This document shows positions 42,240-51,811 of a stretch of 64,000 nucleotides of DNA, piece by piece (positions within the stretch are counted from its first letter, which is position 1; each line of letters opens with the position of its first letter). The stretch spans positions 434,001-498,000 of the forward strand of contig NZ_CAXUQL020000001.1 in assembly GCF_964253035.1 (NCBI RefSeq), in the 5' to 3' direction. The notes below the pieces were generated by a model. It was given only the letters and a program-made list of their open reading frames with translations, did no database searches and was not told the DNA's origin. The position numbers and the translations under genes were made by a program. Source of the stretch: Pseudorhodoferax sp032153935 (lineage in GTDB: Bacteria; Pseudomonadota; Gammaproteobacteria; Burkholderiales; Burkholderiaceae_C).

Positions 42240-42737
42240 ATGAGCACGCTGACACATTTCGACACCCACGGCCAGGCCCACATGGTGGACGTGGCCGACA
42301 AGCCCGCCACGCGCCGCGTGGCCGTGGCCACAGGCCGCATCGCCATGCAGCCCACCACACTGGCGCTGATCCGGCAGGGCAACGCCAAGAAGGGCGACGT
42401 GCTGGGCATCGCGCGCATCGCCGCGATCCAGGCCGCCAAGAAGACCAGCGAGTTGATTCCGCTGTGCCATCCGTTGGCACTGACGCGGGTGGCCGTGGAG
42501 TTCGCGCTGCCTGGCGAGGGCGATAGCACGGCCTGGGTCGATTGCACGGTGACGGCCGAGACCATCGGGCCGACGGGCGTTGAGATGGAGGCGCTGACGG
42601 CGGTGCAGGTGGGGCTGCTGACCATTTATGACATGTGCAAGGCGGCCGACCGCGGTATGGCCATGACGGACGTGCGGCTGCTGGAGAAGCGCGGAGGAAA
42701 GTCGGGGGATTACCTGGCTGGTGGATCGGCGGGCTGA
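42240..42737 (+). CDS. moaC: cyclic pyranopterin monophosphate synthase
   Basis: A 165-residue enzyme of molybdenum cofactor synthesis. Together with MoaA it turns GTP into cyclic pyranopterin monophosphate. Conserved motifs include MVDVADKPATRRVAVA, GNAKKGDVLGIARIA, ELIPLCHPLALT and TGVEMEALTAVQVGLLTIYD with DMCKAADRGM near the end. The frame divergent from bepA starts 68 bases away. The 3' end overlaps the convergent ligase gene by 28 bases. Confidence 0.96.
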   Translation: MSTLTHFDTHGQAHMVDVADKPATRRVAVATGRIAMQPTTLALIRQGNAKKGDVLGIARIAAIQAAKKTSELIPLCHPLALTRVAVEFALPGEGDSTAWVDCTVTAETIGPTGVEMEALTAVQVGLLTIYDMCKAADRGMAMTDVRLLEKRGGKSGDYLAGGSAG

Positions 42738-44419
42738 GCGGCGAGCCAGCGCGCATAGTCCTTCGGAAAGGCCGCCGCGAAGCGCGGCTTGTGGAACGCC
42801 ACTTCGCTCTGCAGGCCCAGCAACTGCGCGCTGTCGAGCAGCTTCTCGATGACGCGCGGCTCGGGCGAGAAGTGCAGCAGCTCCGTTGCGAGCGCATGCA
42901 TGGCGGCGGCGTTGTCCGGCGTCACCTCCGCCACGCTGAGCGCTGCGAACTTCACCTGCCGCTGGTAGAGCCAGCTCTGCTGCGCCTTGGCCAGCGGGTC
43001 GTCGCGGTACGCGGGAGCACGCTGGTCCGGGGGCAGGTAGACCTGGCCGATGCGGCGGTAGTCCCAGGCGGCGTAGGCCACCAGCGCGAGCGACAGCACG
43101 GCCAGCAGCGTGGGCACGTGGCGCACGGCGGCCGGAGCGGGCCGTGCGGCCGGGTCGTCACGCCACAGCAACCCCAGGCACAGTCCCAGCGCGAGCTGGA
43201 ACGGGCCATACCACAGCGGGTATTCGAGCAGGCTGTGCACGCCGATCACGGCCAGCACCATCCAGGCCGCGCGCCGCACCGCGTCGGTCTCGTGCCAGGG
43301 CCGGGCGCGCAGGATCCAGACCAGCACGCCGCCGCACACGAGCACGGCGGCGGGAATGCCCAACTCCACGGCCAGGTGCAGCGGCAGGTTGTGGGCGTTG
43401 TCGAGGATGTCGCAGAAGCGCGGGCCGTCGTAGAGCGTGATGTAGTGGGCGTAGTCGAGTTCGCCCCAGCCCCAGCCGAGCCAGGGTCTCTGCGCGATCA
43501 GATGCAGGACGTTGCGCCACAGGGTGATGCGGCTGGAGCACAGGGCGTCACCTTCGCGCAGGCGGGAGAACATGCCGTGGGTGGCGGGGTCGAGGCCGGC
43601 GAGCCAGGGGAGCGCCAGCGTAGCGAGCGCGTAGCAGCCAAGGATGCAGCCGACCCAGGCCAGCGTTCGCGCATCGCGTCGCCAAAACAGCGCCGCACCG
43701 GACAGCAGCACAAGTTGCAGCAGCCCGGTGCGCGAGGAGGATGCCGCATTGGCGACCACTAGCAGCGCCATGGGTGCGGCGAGCCAGGCGGTCTGCGACA
43801 GCGTGGGCCTTTGCCTCGGCAGGACACAGGTAGCCAGCAGCGCCGCAAGCCCAATGTTTGTCAGCGAGGCGAACTGATTGCGCTGGCGCAAGTTGGCGAA
43901 GGCCTCGCCGGCGGGGCTCCAACTGAGCCAGGGAGTGAATACGCTCGCGTGGCCGAAATACTGCAGTAGCGCCATAGCACTGCTGATGAGGGCAGCGATG
44001 CCCCAAGGCAACAATACGCCCCGCGCACCCCTTCCCGCCCAGTCCAGGCACGCGCTTTGACGGACGAGGGTTGCTGCCAGCGCGATGACGCCAAGGCCAC
44101 CGGACAGCGCCAGCATTTCATAGGGCTGTAGTTCGGCAGGACGCCGCAACAGAGCAAGGATTAGCAGCAGTGCTGTGCCGCCAAAACACCACCACGCTCC
44201 TCTCGTCTCGGGCCTCAAGGCCGCGAACAGAGACGACAACAGCGTGGCCCAGCCTACGACAAAGGCACAGAACAACCAGGGGGGGACAGATGTAATGGGA
44301 CCGAAGGCAAACGGGTTCAACCAGGTCACTGCACATAGAAGGAACAGGCCAAAGGCAATCCGCTTGCGACGTGACCGCGACGCCGATCCACGATGCCATA
44401 TCACTGCTGGCGAGGTCAT
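42710..44419 (-). CDS. PglL/TfpO-type O-oligosaccharyltransferase (Wzy-like)
   Basis: A 569-residue protein with about a dozen membrane helices and a large periplasmic loop. It begins with a basic N-terminus (ASRSRRKRIAFGLFLLCAV) and holds NLRQRNQFASLTNIGLAAL, the N-Q loop shared by WaaL and PglL ligases. WLGWGWGELDYAHYI and DNAHNLPLHLAVELG (the H-N-L motif) give the Wzy-C signature. Enzymes of this group transfer a lipid-linked glycan to pilin or other proteins. The C-terminal 130 residues resemble the soluble tail typical of PglL. It lies directly downstream of a second ligase and the pilin, so it probably acts on PilA. Confidence 0.85.
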   Translation of the reverse strand: MTSPAVIWHRGSASRSRRKRIAFGLFLLCAVTWLNPFAFGPITSVPPWLFCAFVVGWATLLSSLFAALRPETRGAWWCFGGTALLLILALLRRPAELQPYEMLALSGGLGVIALAATLVRQSACLDWAGRGARGVLLPWGIAALISSAMALLQYFGHASVFTPWLSWSPAGEAFANLRQRNQFASLTNIGLAALLATCVLPRQRPTLSQTAWLAAPMALLVVANAASSSRTGLLQLVLLSGAALFWRRDARTLAWVGCILGCYALATLALPWLAGLDPATHGMFSRLREGDALCSSRITLWRNVLHLIAQRPWLGWGWGELDYAHYITLYDGPRFCDILDNAHNLPLHLAVELGIPAAVLVCGGVLVWILRARPWHETDAVRRAAWMVLAVIGVHSLLEYPLWYGPFQLALGLCLGLLWRDDPAARPAPAAVRHVPTLLAVLSLALVAYAAWDYRRIGQVYLPPDQRAPAYRDDPLAKAQQSWLYQRQVKFAALSVAEVTPDNAAAMHALATELLHFSPEPRVIEKLLDSAQLLGLQSEVAFHKPRFAAAFPKDYARWLAAQPADPPAR

Positions 44420-44453
44420 GTGCTGATCACGTGCACAGTGCTACCCGCTCCAA

Positions 44454-46115
44454 TCACTCCGGCCAAGGCACGTTTGCAATCACCGGATCGGCCATTGCCT
44501 GACGCTTCCAGGCTGCACGCACCGCGCCGCACTCCAGGGGAGGCGACACCGCACACATTCTGCGAAGCCAGAGTGCCGCTTGGTCCGGTTGCCCCGTCCA
44601 AGCCAGGCTCGCCGCGAGTTTATGGACAGCACCAGCCGTGGGATAAATCCAGGCGGTGCGTCGCATCCAGTCCACCGACTCGGAAGCATTCGCTGGAGTG
44701 GGATCGAACCTAGCGAGTGCGATCGGAGCATGCAATTGGTCGAGCAACAGAACTTTGGGAGCGGTTTGGGGAACTGGCAATTTGAAGTTTGCCTGCTCGA
44801 ATCGAAGTGCCAGATGGGATGCTTCGATTCGAAGGTAATCCCACACGATGCCTGCCAGCATCAAGGTGCACGCCAACGTTAGGCCCCACTGCAATCGAGA
44901 TACGTTGAAGGTGAACGCTTTTCCGCGCAGACGCCAGTCCAGCACACCAATGACCAGTCCCACGGGCAGAAGCATGTAGGCATGGTGCAGCGGAAGCTCC
45001 AACATCGCATGATTCCCGACGACGACCAACATCATCAACAACGTGGCGCTCTGTCCGTCATGGACAGCTCGCGTGCGCCGCCACAGCCAAGCACCTAGCA
45101 GCAGACTCAGGACAGCTCCGATAGGAATGCCGAACCAGACGATGAAGTCTAGAAAGAGGTTGTGCGAATACACAAATAGAACATTTAGCGGAGGGTGGTC
45201 AGGCGCCACCATCAGGTGCGCCATGCTGCCCTGATTCCAGCCGTATCCAAGCCAAGGCGCGCTGGCCACTGCGTCGAGGAACAACCGCCAAGCCTGGATC
45301 CGAAGATCCGCGGAGGAACGGGCCGCGATGCTGGCCGCATCGTCGAATGGAGGCAACAGCAAGAGTTCCGTGACGATGGGTGCCGCCCAAGCCTGTAGAG
45401 CAAAGCAACCAGCCAGCACAAGTGCCATCCAGCGCGTGCGAATCCACGGCCACAGCGGCGCCCACCACCAAATGCATGCCAGAAGCAGCAGCACAGCCAC
45501 CCATGCTGCACGCGATGCGGTCAGCGTTAGCCCCCACGACAGGAATACAGTAGCCAAAGCTGCGATTGATGGGCGAATCTGACCACGTACGCAGAACCAC
45601 AGGAGAGCCAAAATTCCCCAAAGAAGCAGGGTGGCCAACTGATTCGGCTGACCGACGTTGGCATATGGACGGCCGCCGCCGCTGCCCATCAGCCAGACAT
45701 CCAACAGATCCAAGCCAAGCCATTGGTGCAACTGCAGTCCGACGGAAAGGAGTGCCGCAATCAGGATCGCAACAAAGACGCCATCGCCCAACTGCCCAGG
45801 TGCATGCTCTTCCCATCGGTACGCCACTAGCACAGTCAGTGCGAATCCGAGCATGTAGGCACTGCCGACCCACGCGATACCAGCGAACTGCAGTTGCCCG
45901 AAGCAGTATTGCAGCCATGGAAGCGCTGCAACGGCAAGTGCGGTTGCAGCGATGCATGTCATCTTGGCCGGTTTGTCGTGGAGCCCCCATGCCAACACGA
46001 TGGCCATGCCGAGTAACACCGTGGAGGTCCAAGCATCCATGTGAAACGTCGACCAAGGCTGGTAGTGGTTGGGCAACAGCCATGCCCACGAGAGTGCTGC
46101 CGACCAAGCGAGCAA
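44454..46115 (-). CDS. second PglL/TfpO-type O-oligosaccharyltransferase
   Basis: A membrane protein with the same fold as its neighbour. LLPNHYQPWSTFHMDAW is the N-terminal loop conserved in PglL ligases, NVGQPNQLATLLLWG carries the Q-x-N-Q motif, and FVYSHNLFLDFIVWFG holds the H-N-L motif. From TTG at 46115 it has 553 residues. The frame stays open to a TTG at 46199, which would add 28 residues but would place the pilin terminator hairpin inside the gene, so 46115 is preferred; neither start has a strong ribosome site. GC is lower than in flanking genes. About 34 bases separate it from the first ligase, and both lie downstream of pilA. Confidence 0.82.
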   Translation of the reverse strand: MLAWSAALSWAWLLPNHYQPWSTFHMDAWTSTVLLGMAIVLAWGLHDKPAKMTCIAATALAVAALPWLQYCFGQLQFAGIAWVGSAYMLGFALTVLVAYRWEEHAPGQLGDGVFVAILIAALLSVGLQLHQWLGLDLLDVWLMGSGGGRPYANVGQPNQLATLLLWGILALLWFCVRGQIRPSIAALATVFLSWGLTLTASRAAWVAVLLLLACIWWWAPLWPWIRTRWMALVLAGCFALQAWAAPIVTELLLLPPFDDAASIAARSSADLRIQAWRLFLDAVASAPWLGYGWNQGSMAHLMVAPDHPPLNVLFVYSHNLFLDFIVWFGIPIGAVLSLLLGAWLWRRTRAVHDGQSATLLMMLVVVGNHAMLELPLHHAYMLLPVGLVIGVLDWRLRGKAFTFNVSRLQWGLTLACTLMLAGIVWDYLRIEASHLALRFEQANFKLPVPQTAPKVLLLDQLHAPIALARFDPTPANASESVDWMRRTAWIYPTAGAVHKLAASLAWTGQPDQAALWLRRMCAVSPPLECGAVRAAWKRQAMADPVIANVPWPE

Positions 46116-46157
46116 CCAGAACGAAGAAACGCGAAAGGTCCCGGTTGGCGCGACGCC

Positions 46158-46184
46158 AAAAAAATAGGCTCCCGAAGGAGCCTT
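46158..46184 (-). terminator. intrinsic terminator after pilA
   Basis: On the minus strand, AGGCTCC-CGAA-type hairpin (GGCTCC at 46167-46172 paired with GGAGCC at 46177-46182, loop of four) is followed by a run of seven T residues (46158-46164 on the plus strand are A). This is a textbook Rho-independent terminator about 20 bases after the pilA stop, between pilA and the second ligase. Confidence 0.92.
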
Positions 46185-46202
46185 GTTGCGGACAACCAAG
46201 AA

Positions 46203-46682
46203 TCAGGTGCCCTTGCAGCTGGCAGGCAAATATTTCGTTTCGAGCACTGCAGTGATGGACGAAACCACGCCACTCGCTGCAGCGTTGCAGACCCACGTCA
46301 CCTGCCCATTCGCCGCCGCGGTGCCGACAAACTGAATTCCCTTGCCACTCAACTTGCTCTCGCTCGTGCCATTACCAACTACTACGATGGTCCCCGTCGT
46401 TGAAGCTGAACTCACGTAAGTTACAGCGGAGACGTACTTGGAAGCTTGGGTTTCCACCGTGGCGCTCGCCGTTGCCGGAAAACCCGACCCACTTTGCACA
46501 GCTTCAGCCAAGGCGGTTTTAGCTGACGATCCCGCCAAAATCAATTCAGACACCTTCGCCCGCACCGTGTAGTCCTGATACGCCGGCAGCGCCACCGCCG
46601 CCAGGATGCCGATGATCGCGACCACGATCATCAGTTCGATCAGGGTGAAACCCTTTTGCAGGGTGCGCATGGAACGCTTCAT
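46203..46682 (-). CDS. pilA: type IV major pilin PilA
   Basis: A 159-residue prepilin. A short basic leader MKRSMRTLQKG precedes the PilD cleavage site at Gly11/Phe12; the mature N-terminus FTLIELMIVVAIIGILAAVA is the canonical pilin helix with Glu at +5. The globular domain is rich in Ser, Thr and Gly, and has a C-terminal disulfide loop between Cys in TWVCNAAA and PASCKGT. It assembles into twitching and adhesion fibres at the inner membrane. AGGAGTCC lies before the ATG. A -24/-12 promoter at 46728-46743 implies sigma-54 and PilSR control. The tail ends in Thr, not the Ser typical of TfpO-modified pilins. Confidence 0.96.
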   Translation of the reverse strand: MKRSMRTLQKGFTLIELMIVVAIIGILAAVALPAYQDYTVRAKVSELILAGSSAKTALAEAVQSGSGFPATASATVETQASKYVSAVTYVSSASTTGTIVVVGNGTSESKLSGKGIQFVGTAAANGQVTWVCNAAASGVVSSITAVLETKYLPASCKGT

Positions 46683-46727
46683 TCAGGACTCCTCAATTCG
46701 GTTGGAAAAGGTCAACCGCGACTTCTG

Positions 46728-46743
46728 TGCAGATTGCATGCCA
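46728..46743 (-). promoter_or_regulatory. sigma-54 (-24/-12) promoter of pilA
   Basis: On the minus strand TGGCATGCAATCTGCA matches the sigma-54 consensus TGGCAC-N5-TTGCW at nine of eleven fixed positions, with the invariant GG and GC ten bases apart. It would start transcription about 35 bases before the pilA ATG. PilR-activated sigma-54 promoters are known for pilA in several proteobacteria. Confidence 0.75.
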
Positions 46744-46870
46744 GCCCCGAATGCCGCCCGCAAGAGGCTCAGATTGCGACATTTTTCTCGCTTTTCTGGG
46801 TCTGTCCTGCGGCCGGCAGCGCCAGATCCGCCATTTTTGAAGAACGGATCTGACGTTTTTGTCATCAGCG

Positions 46871-47131
46871 TCAGCGCGATCCGGGCCGGGACATCGGCGC
46901 GGGCCCGCGCGATTCCAGATGGCGGAAGGTGATGCGCCCCTTGGTCAGGTCGTACGGCGAGAGTTCCAGCGACACGTTGTCGCCCGCCAGGATGCGGATG
47001 CGGTGCTTGCGCATCTTGCCGCCGGTGTAGGCGATCAGTTGGTGGCCGTTCTCCAGCGTCACGCGGAAACGCGAGTCGGGCAGCACCTCGTCCACCTTGC
47101 CGCGCATTTCGATCAGTTCTTCCTTGCTCAT
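46871..47131 (-). CDS. infA: translation initiation factor IF-1 (stand-alone copy)
   Basis: An 86-residue OB-fold protein that binds the 30S A site with IF-3 and IF-2. MSKEELIEMRGKVDEVLPDS, FRVTLENGHQLIAYTGGKMR, HRIRILAGDNVSLELSPYDL and KGRITFR are the full IF-1 sequence in order. After that, a 14-residue basic-proline tail (LESRGPAPMSRPGSR) exceeds the usual 72-residue length. No ribosomal-protein genes flank it, so this is probably an additional copy beside the one in the ribosomal operon. Confidence 0.95.
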   Translation of the reverse strand: MSKEELIEMRGKVDEVLPDSRFRVTLENGHQLIAYTGGKMRKHRIRILAGDNVSLELSPYDLTKGRITFRHLESRGPAPMSRPGSR

Positions 47132-47526
47132 TCAAACTCCTCACAGGGCGGTGCTGCAGGCGCACGCACAGCGCTAAGGTTCAACACAGTGCCCGGCCAC
47201 GGAAAGGCCGGGTACGCACACACCAGGCAACAGCATGCCGCCTGGTCACATAGTGGGACGGAAAAGGGGAAGCGCCGACCCGGGCGTTCGTGGCCGCACG
47301 ACACACGAACTGGCGACCGGCGCAGCCAGCCGGTCAGAGGCAGGTCGGGGCGGCGCAGGGCGCCGGACGACTGCACCGCATCGGCCAGCTGCCGGGCGGC
47401 GAGGGCAGCAAGTGTAGCCGGCGCTGCCCCTCGGCGTGCTCCGAAGGCGTGCTGCTGCGCGCCGTGCCGCGCAGCCCGTCGCGTAGACTCCTGCGCCGTC
47501 CGCACCCTTGCTGCGGGCCCTTTCGC
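47132..47526. other. 395-base divergent intergenic region, no gene supported
   Basis: It separates infA (leftward) from the pseudouridine synthase (rightward) and so should hold both promoters. Imperfect repeats of GGCCGGGTAC/GTGCCCGGCC type surround 47190-47212 and could form a hairpin at the left side. Open frames in it are short, lack a ribosome site and resemble no known product. No further RNA element was recognised. Confidence 0.5.
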
Positions 47527-48357
47527 ATGAACACCCCCAAGCCCCCTGCTCCGCCGATCCGCCGCATTCCCAAGGCCGCCGCGTCGACGCCTGCCGTCGC
47601 CACGGAGGCCGTGCGCCTGAACAAGCGCATGGCGGACATGGGCCTGTGCTCGCGCCGCGAGGCCGACGACTGGATCGAACGCGGTTGGGTGCGCGTGAAC
47701 GAGCAGCCGGCCACCATGGGACAGAAGGTGGGCGCCACGGACCGCATCACCGTGGAACGTGCGGCCCAGGGCCAGCAGGCGCGCCAGGTCACCATCCTGC
47801 TGCACAAGCCCATGGGCTATGTCAGCGGCCAGGCCGAGGACGGCCACGCACCTGCCGTGACGCTGGTCACGGCGCAGAACCGCTGGGCCGAAGACCGCGC
47901 ACCGATGCGCTTCACGCCCATGCAGTTGCGCGGCCTGGCCCCGGCAGGCCGGCTGGACATCGATTCCGTGGGCCTGCTGGTGCTGACCCAGGACGGCCGC
48001 ATCGCGCGCCAGCTGATCGGCGAAGACGCGCACATGGAGAAGGAATACCTCGTGCGCGTGCAATGGGACACGCTGGCGCAGGACGTGCGCGCCGCGTTCC
48101 CGGCGGCGCAGCTGGCCCGGCTGCGGCACGGGCTGTCGCTGGACGGCAAGCCGCTCAAGCCGGCCGTGGTGGAGTGGGAGAACGCAGAGCAGCTGCGCTT
48201 CGTGCTCACCGAAGGCAAGAAGCGGCAGATCCGCCGCATGTGCGAGCAGGTCGGCCTCAAGGTGGTGGGCTTGAAGCGCATCCGCATGGGGCGGGTGCTG
48301 CTGGGCCGCCTGCCGCCGGGGCAGTGGCGCTACCTGGCCCCCGGCGAGCAGTTCTAG
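47527..48357 (+). CDS. 23S rRNA pseudouridine synthase, RluF-like
   Basis: A 276-residue enzyme converting an uridine in 23S rRNA (U2604 in E. coli RluF) to pseudouridine. An S4 RNA-binding domain (VRLNKRMADMGLCSRREADDW, split here by position 29-49) precedes the RsuA/RluB catalytic domain with GRLDIDSVGLLVLT holding catalytic Asp144, and GKKRQIRRMCEQVGLKV near the end. The N-terminal 25 residues are Pro/Ala-rich. The frame extends upstream of the ATG at 47527 but without any family match. It is convergent with aqpZ across a hairpin repeat. Confidence 0.9.
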   Translation: MNTPKPPAPPIRRIPKAAASTPAVATEAVRLNKRMADMGLCSRREADDWIERGWVRVNEQPATMGQKVGATDRITVERAAQGQQARQVTILLHKPMGYVSGQAEDGHAPAVTLVTAQNRWAEDRAPMRFTPMQLRGLAPAGRLDIDSVGLLVLTQDGRIARQLIGEDAHMEKEYLVRVQWDTLAQDVRAAFPAAQLARLRHGLSLDGKPLKPAVVEWENAEQLRFVLTEGKKRQIRRMCEQVGLKVVGLKRIRMGRVLLGRLPPGQWRYLAPGEQF

Positions 48358-48439
48358 ATCCGGTCGATCCGGCGCGGTCAGAGCGCCGCGGAGCAGGCGA
48401 TGCCAGCGACACCCGCGGGGCTGGCTCTGCCAGACCGCT

Positions 48440-48495
48440 GGATGTGCCCCCCTTCGCACAGCAGAAGGGGGGAGCGGCGCAGCCGCTTGGGGGGA
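48440..48495. repeat. hairpin-forming intergenic repeat-like element
   Basis: CCCCCCTTC (48447-48455) and GAAGGGGGG (48464-48472) make a perfect 9-base stem with an 8-base loop. The right arm is followed by GCGGCGCAGCCGC and TTGGGGGG. This block resembles short interspersed G/C hairpins common between genes in Comamonadaceae genomes. It sits between convergent rluF-like and aqpZ genes and may also end both transcripts. Only one copy is in the window, so repetitiveness is inferred. Confidence 0.5.
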
Positions 48496-48501
48496 TGCTC
48501 C

Positions 48502-49197
48502 CTACTCGTCGCTGAGCACGGCCTGGTAGATCAGCGCGCCGAGCACGGCGCCGACGATGGGCGCGACCCAGAACAGCCACAACTGGCCGGTGGCGCCGGT
48601 GCTGGCGAACAGCGCCACGCCCGTGCTGCGCGCCGGGTTGACCGAGGTGTTGGACACGGGGATCGACACCAGGTGGATCAGCGTGAGGCACATGCCAATC
48701 GCCAGCCCTGCGAAGCCGCCCTGCGCGCGCTTGGCCGTGCTGCCCAGGATGACGAGCAGGAACACCGCCGTCAGCACCACCTCGGCGATCAGCACGGCCG
48801 TCATGCTGTACTTGCCGGGCGAGAGTTCGCCAAAGCCGTTGCTGGCGAAGCCGCCGACCTCGAAGCCCGGCTTGCCGGTGGCGATCAGGTACAGCACGCC
48901 GCCAGCAGCGACGGCGCCCAGCACCTGGGCGATCACGTAGCCCGGCAGTTCGGCCCAGCGAAAGCGGCCGCCGACGGCCAGGCCCACCGACACGGCCGGG
49001 TTGAAGTGCCCGCCCGAGATCGGGCCGAAGGCGTAGGCGCCCGTCAGCACCGTCAGGCCGAAGGCCAGCGACACGCCCAGCAGGCCGATGCCCACACCCG
49101 GGAATGCGGCTGCCAGCACGGCACTGCCGCAGCCGCCGAAAGTGAGCCAGAACGTGCCGAGGAATTCGGCCGTCCACTTCTTGATGTTGCTGTCCAT
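48502..49197 (-). CDS. aqpZ: aquaporin Z
   Basis: A 231-residue water channel with six membrane helices and two half-helices bearing the NPA boxes: GGHFNPAVSVGLA and NTSVNPARSTG. Pore residues typical of AqpZ follow (GGCGSAVLAAAF; IYQAVLSDE at the end). It moves water across the inner membrane for osmotic balance. The ATG at 49197 is chosen because it begins with MDSNIKKWTAEFLGTF; the upstream in-frame ATG at 49236 adds no family sequence. It is divergent from htpG. Confidence 0.95.
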   Translation of the reverse strand: MDSNIKKWTAEFLGTFWLTFGGCGSAVLAAAFPGVGIGLLGVSLAFGLTVLTGAYAFGPISGGHFNPAVSVGLAVGGRFRWAELPGYVIAQVLGAVAAGGVLYLIATGKPGFEVGGFASNGFGELSPGKYSMTAVLIAEVVLTAVFLLVILGSTAKRAQGGFAGLAIGMCLTLIHLVSIPVSNTSVNPARSTGVALFASTGATGQLWLFWVAPIVGAVLGALIYQAVLSDE

Positions 49198-49334
49198 TTG
49201 TTGGTCTTTCTTGAGAGGATGGCAGTGCACGCGCACCGACGGGCAAAATTCTCAACACGTAATTGCATGCAACACGTAACAAGGAACGCGCACTTTGTAA
49301 CCAGTTGGCACCTCGCGACAGATTAGTTCACGGA

Positions 49335-49361
49335 CTTGAAGACTTTTGCGCCGCCCATAAT
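49335..49361 (+). promoter_or_regulatory. sigma-32 heat-shock promoter of htpG
   Basis: CTTGAAG at 49335-49341 matches the sigma-32 -35 element (CTTGAAA), and GCCCATAA at 49353-49360 is close to the -10 consensus CCCCATNT, with 11 bases between them. The htpG ATG follows about 50 bases later. This is what is known for htpG heat-shock promoters. Confidence 0.8.
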
Positions 49362-49409
49362 TGCGCCCCTGTCCGGCACGCCGCCGGAACCGACCGACCA
49401 CACAACGAC

Positions 49410-51434
<2,025 letters not shown>

Positions 51435-51448
51435 GAGTCCAAGCCGCC

Positions 51449-51808
51449 ATGACCCACGCCACCCGCCTGCTTTCCGCCCTCGCCTGCGCCATCGTCCTGG
51501 GCGGCTGTGCGGCCGGCGTGGGCATCAGCGTGCCGGTGTTTCCGGGCGTCTCGCTGGGCGTGGGCGTGGGCTCGGGCGGCAACGTCAACGTCGGCGTGGG
51601 CACCGGTGTCGGGCCGGTCGGCGTGGGCGTGGGCGTCAACCAGCGCGGCCAGGTGTCGGCCGGTGCTGGCGTGGGCGTCAGCACGGGCGTGGGCGGTGGC
51701 GCGCGCGTGGGTGCCGGCGTGGGCACCGGCACCGTGATCTACGACCCCAAGGATCCCAGGCCCACGCCGCCCCCTGGAACCAACGCCGACAACGTCGGCG
51801 GTCCATAG
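51449..51808 (+). CDS. small Gly-Val-rich lipoprotein
   Basis: A 119-residue predicted lipoprotein. MTHATRLLSALACAIVLGGC ends in lipobox Cys20. The mature part is a repetitive GV-rich stretch (about residues 30-96) built from units such as GVGVG and NVGVGTGVGPVG, then a hydrophilic Pro-rich tail (YDPKDPRPTPPPG). Such runs form beta-rich or flexible coats on the outer membrane; no known family is recognised. It begins 14 bases after htpG, so it could share the heat-shock transcript. Confidence 0.75.
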   Translation: MTHATRLLSALACAIVLGGCAAGVGISVPVFPGVSLGVGVGSGGNVNVGVGTGVGPVGVGVGVNQRGQVSAGAGVGVSTGVGGGARVGAGVGTGTVIYDPKDPRPTPPPGTNADNVGGP

Positions 51809-51811
51809 CAC

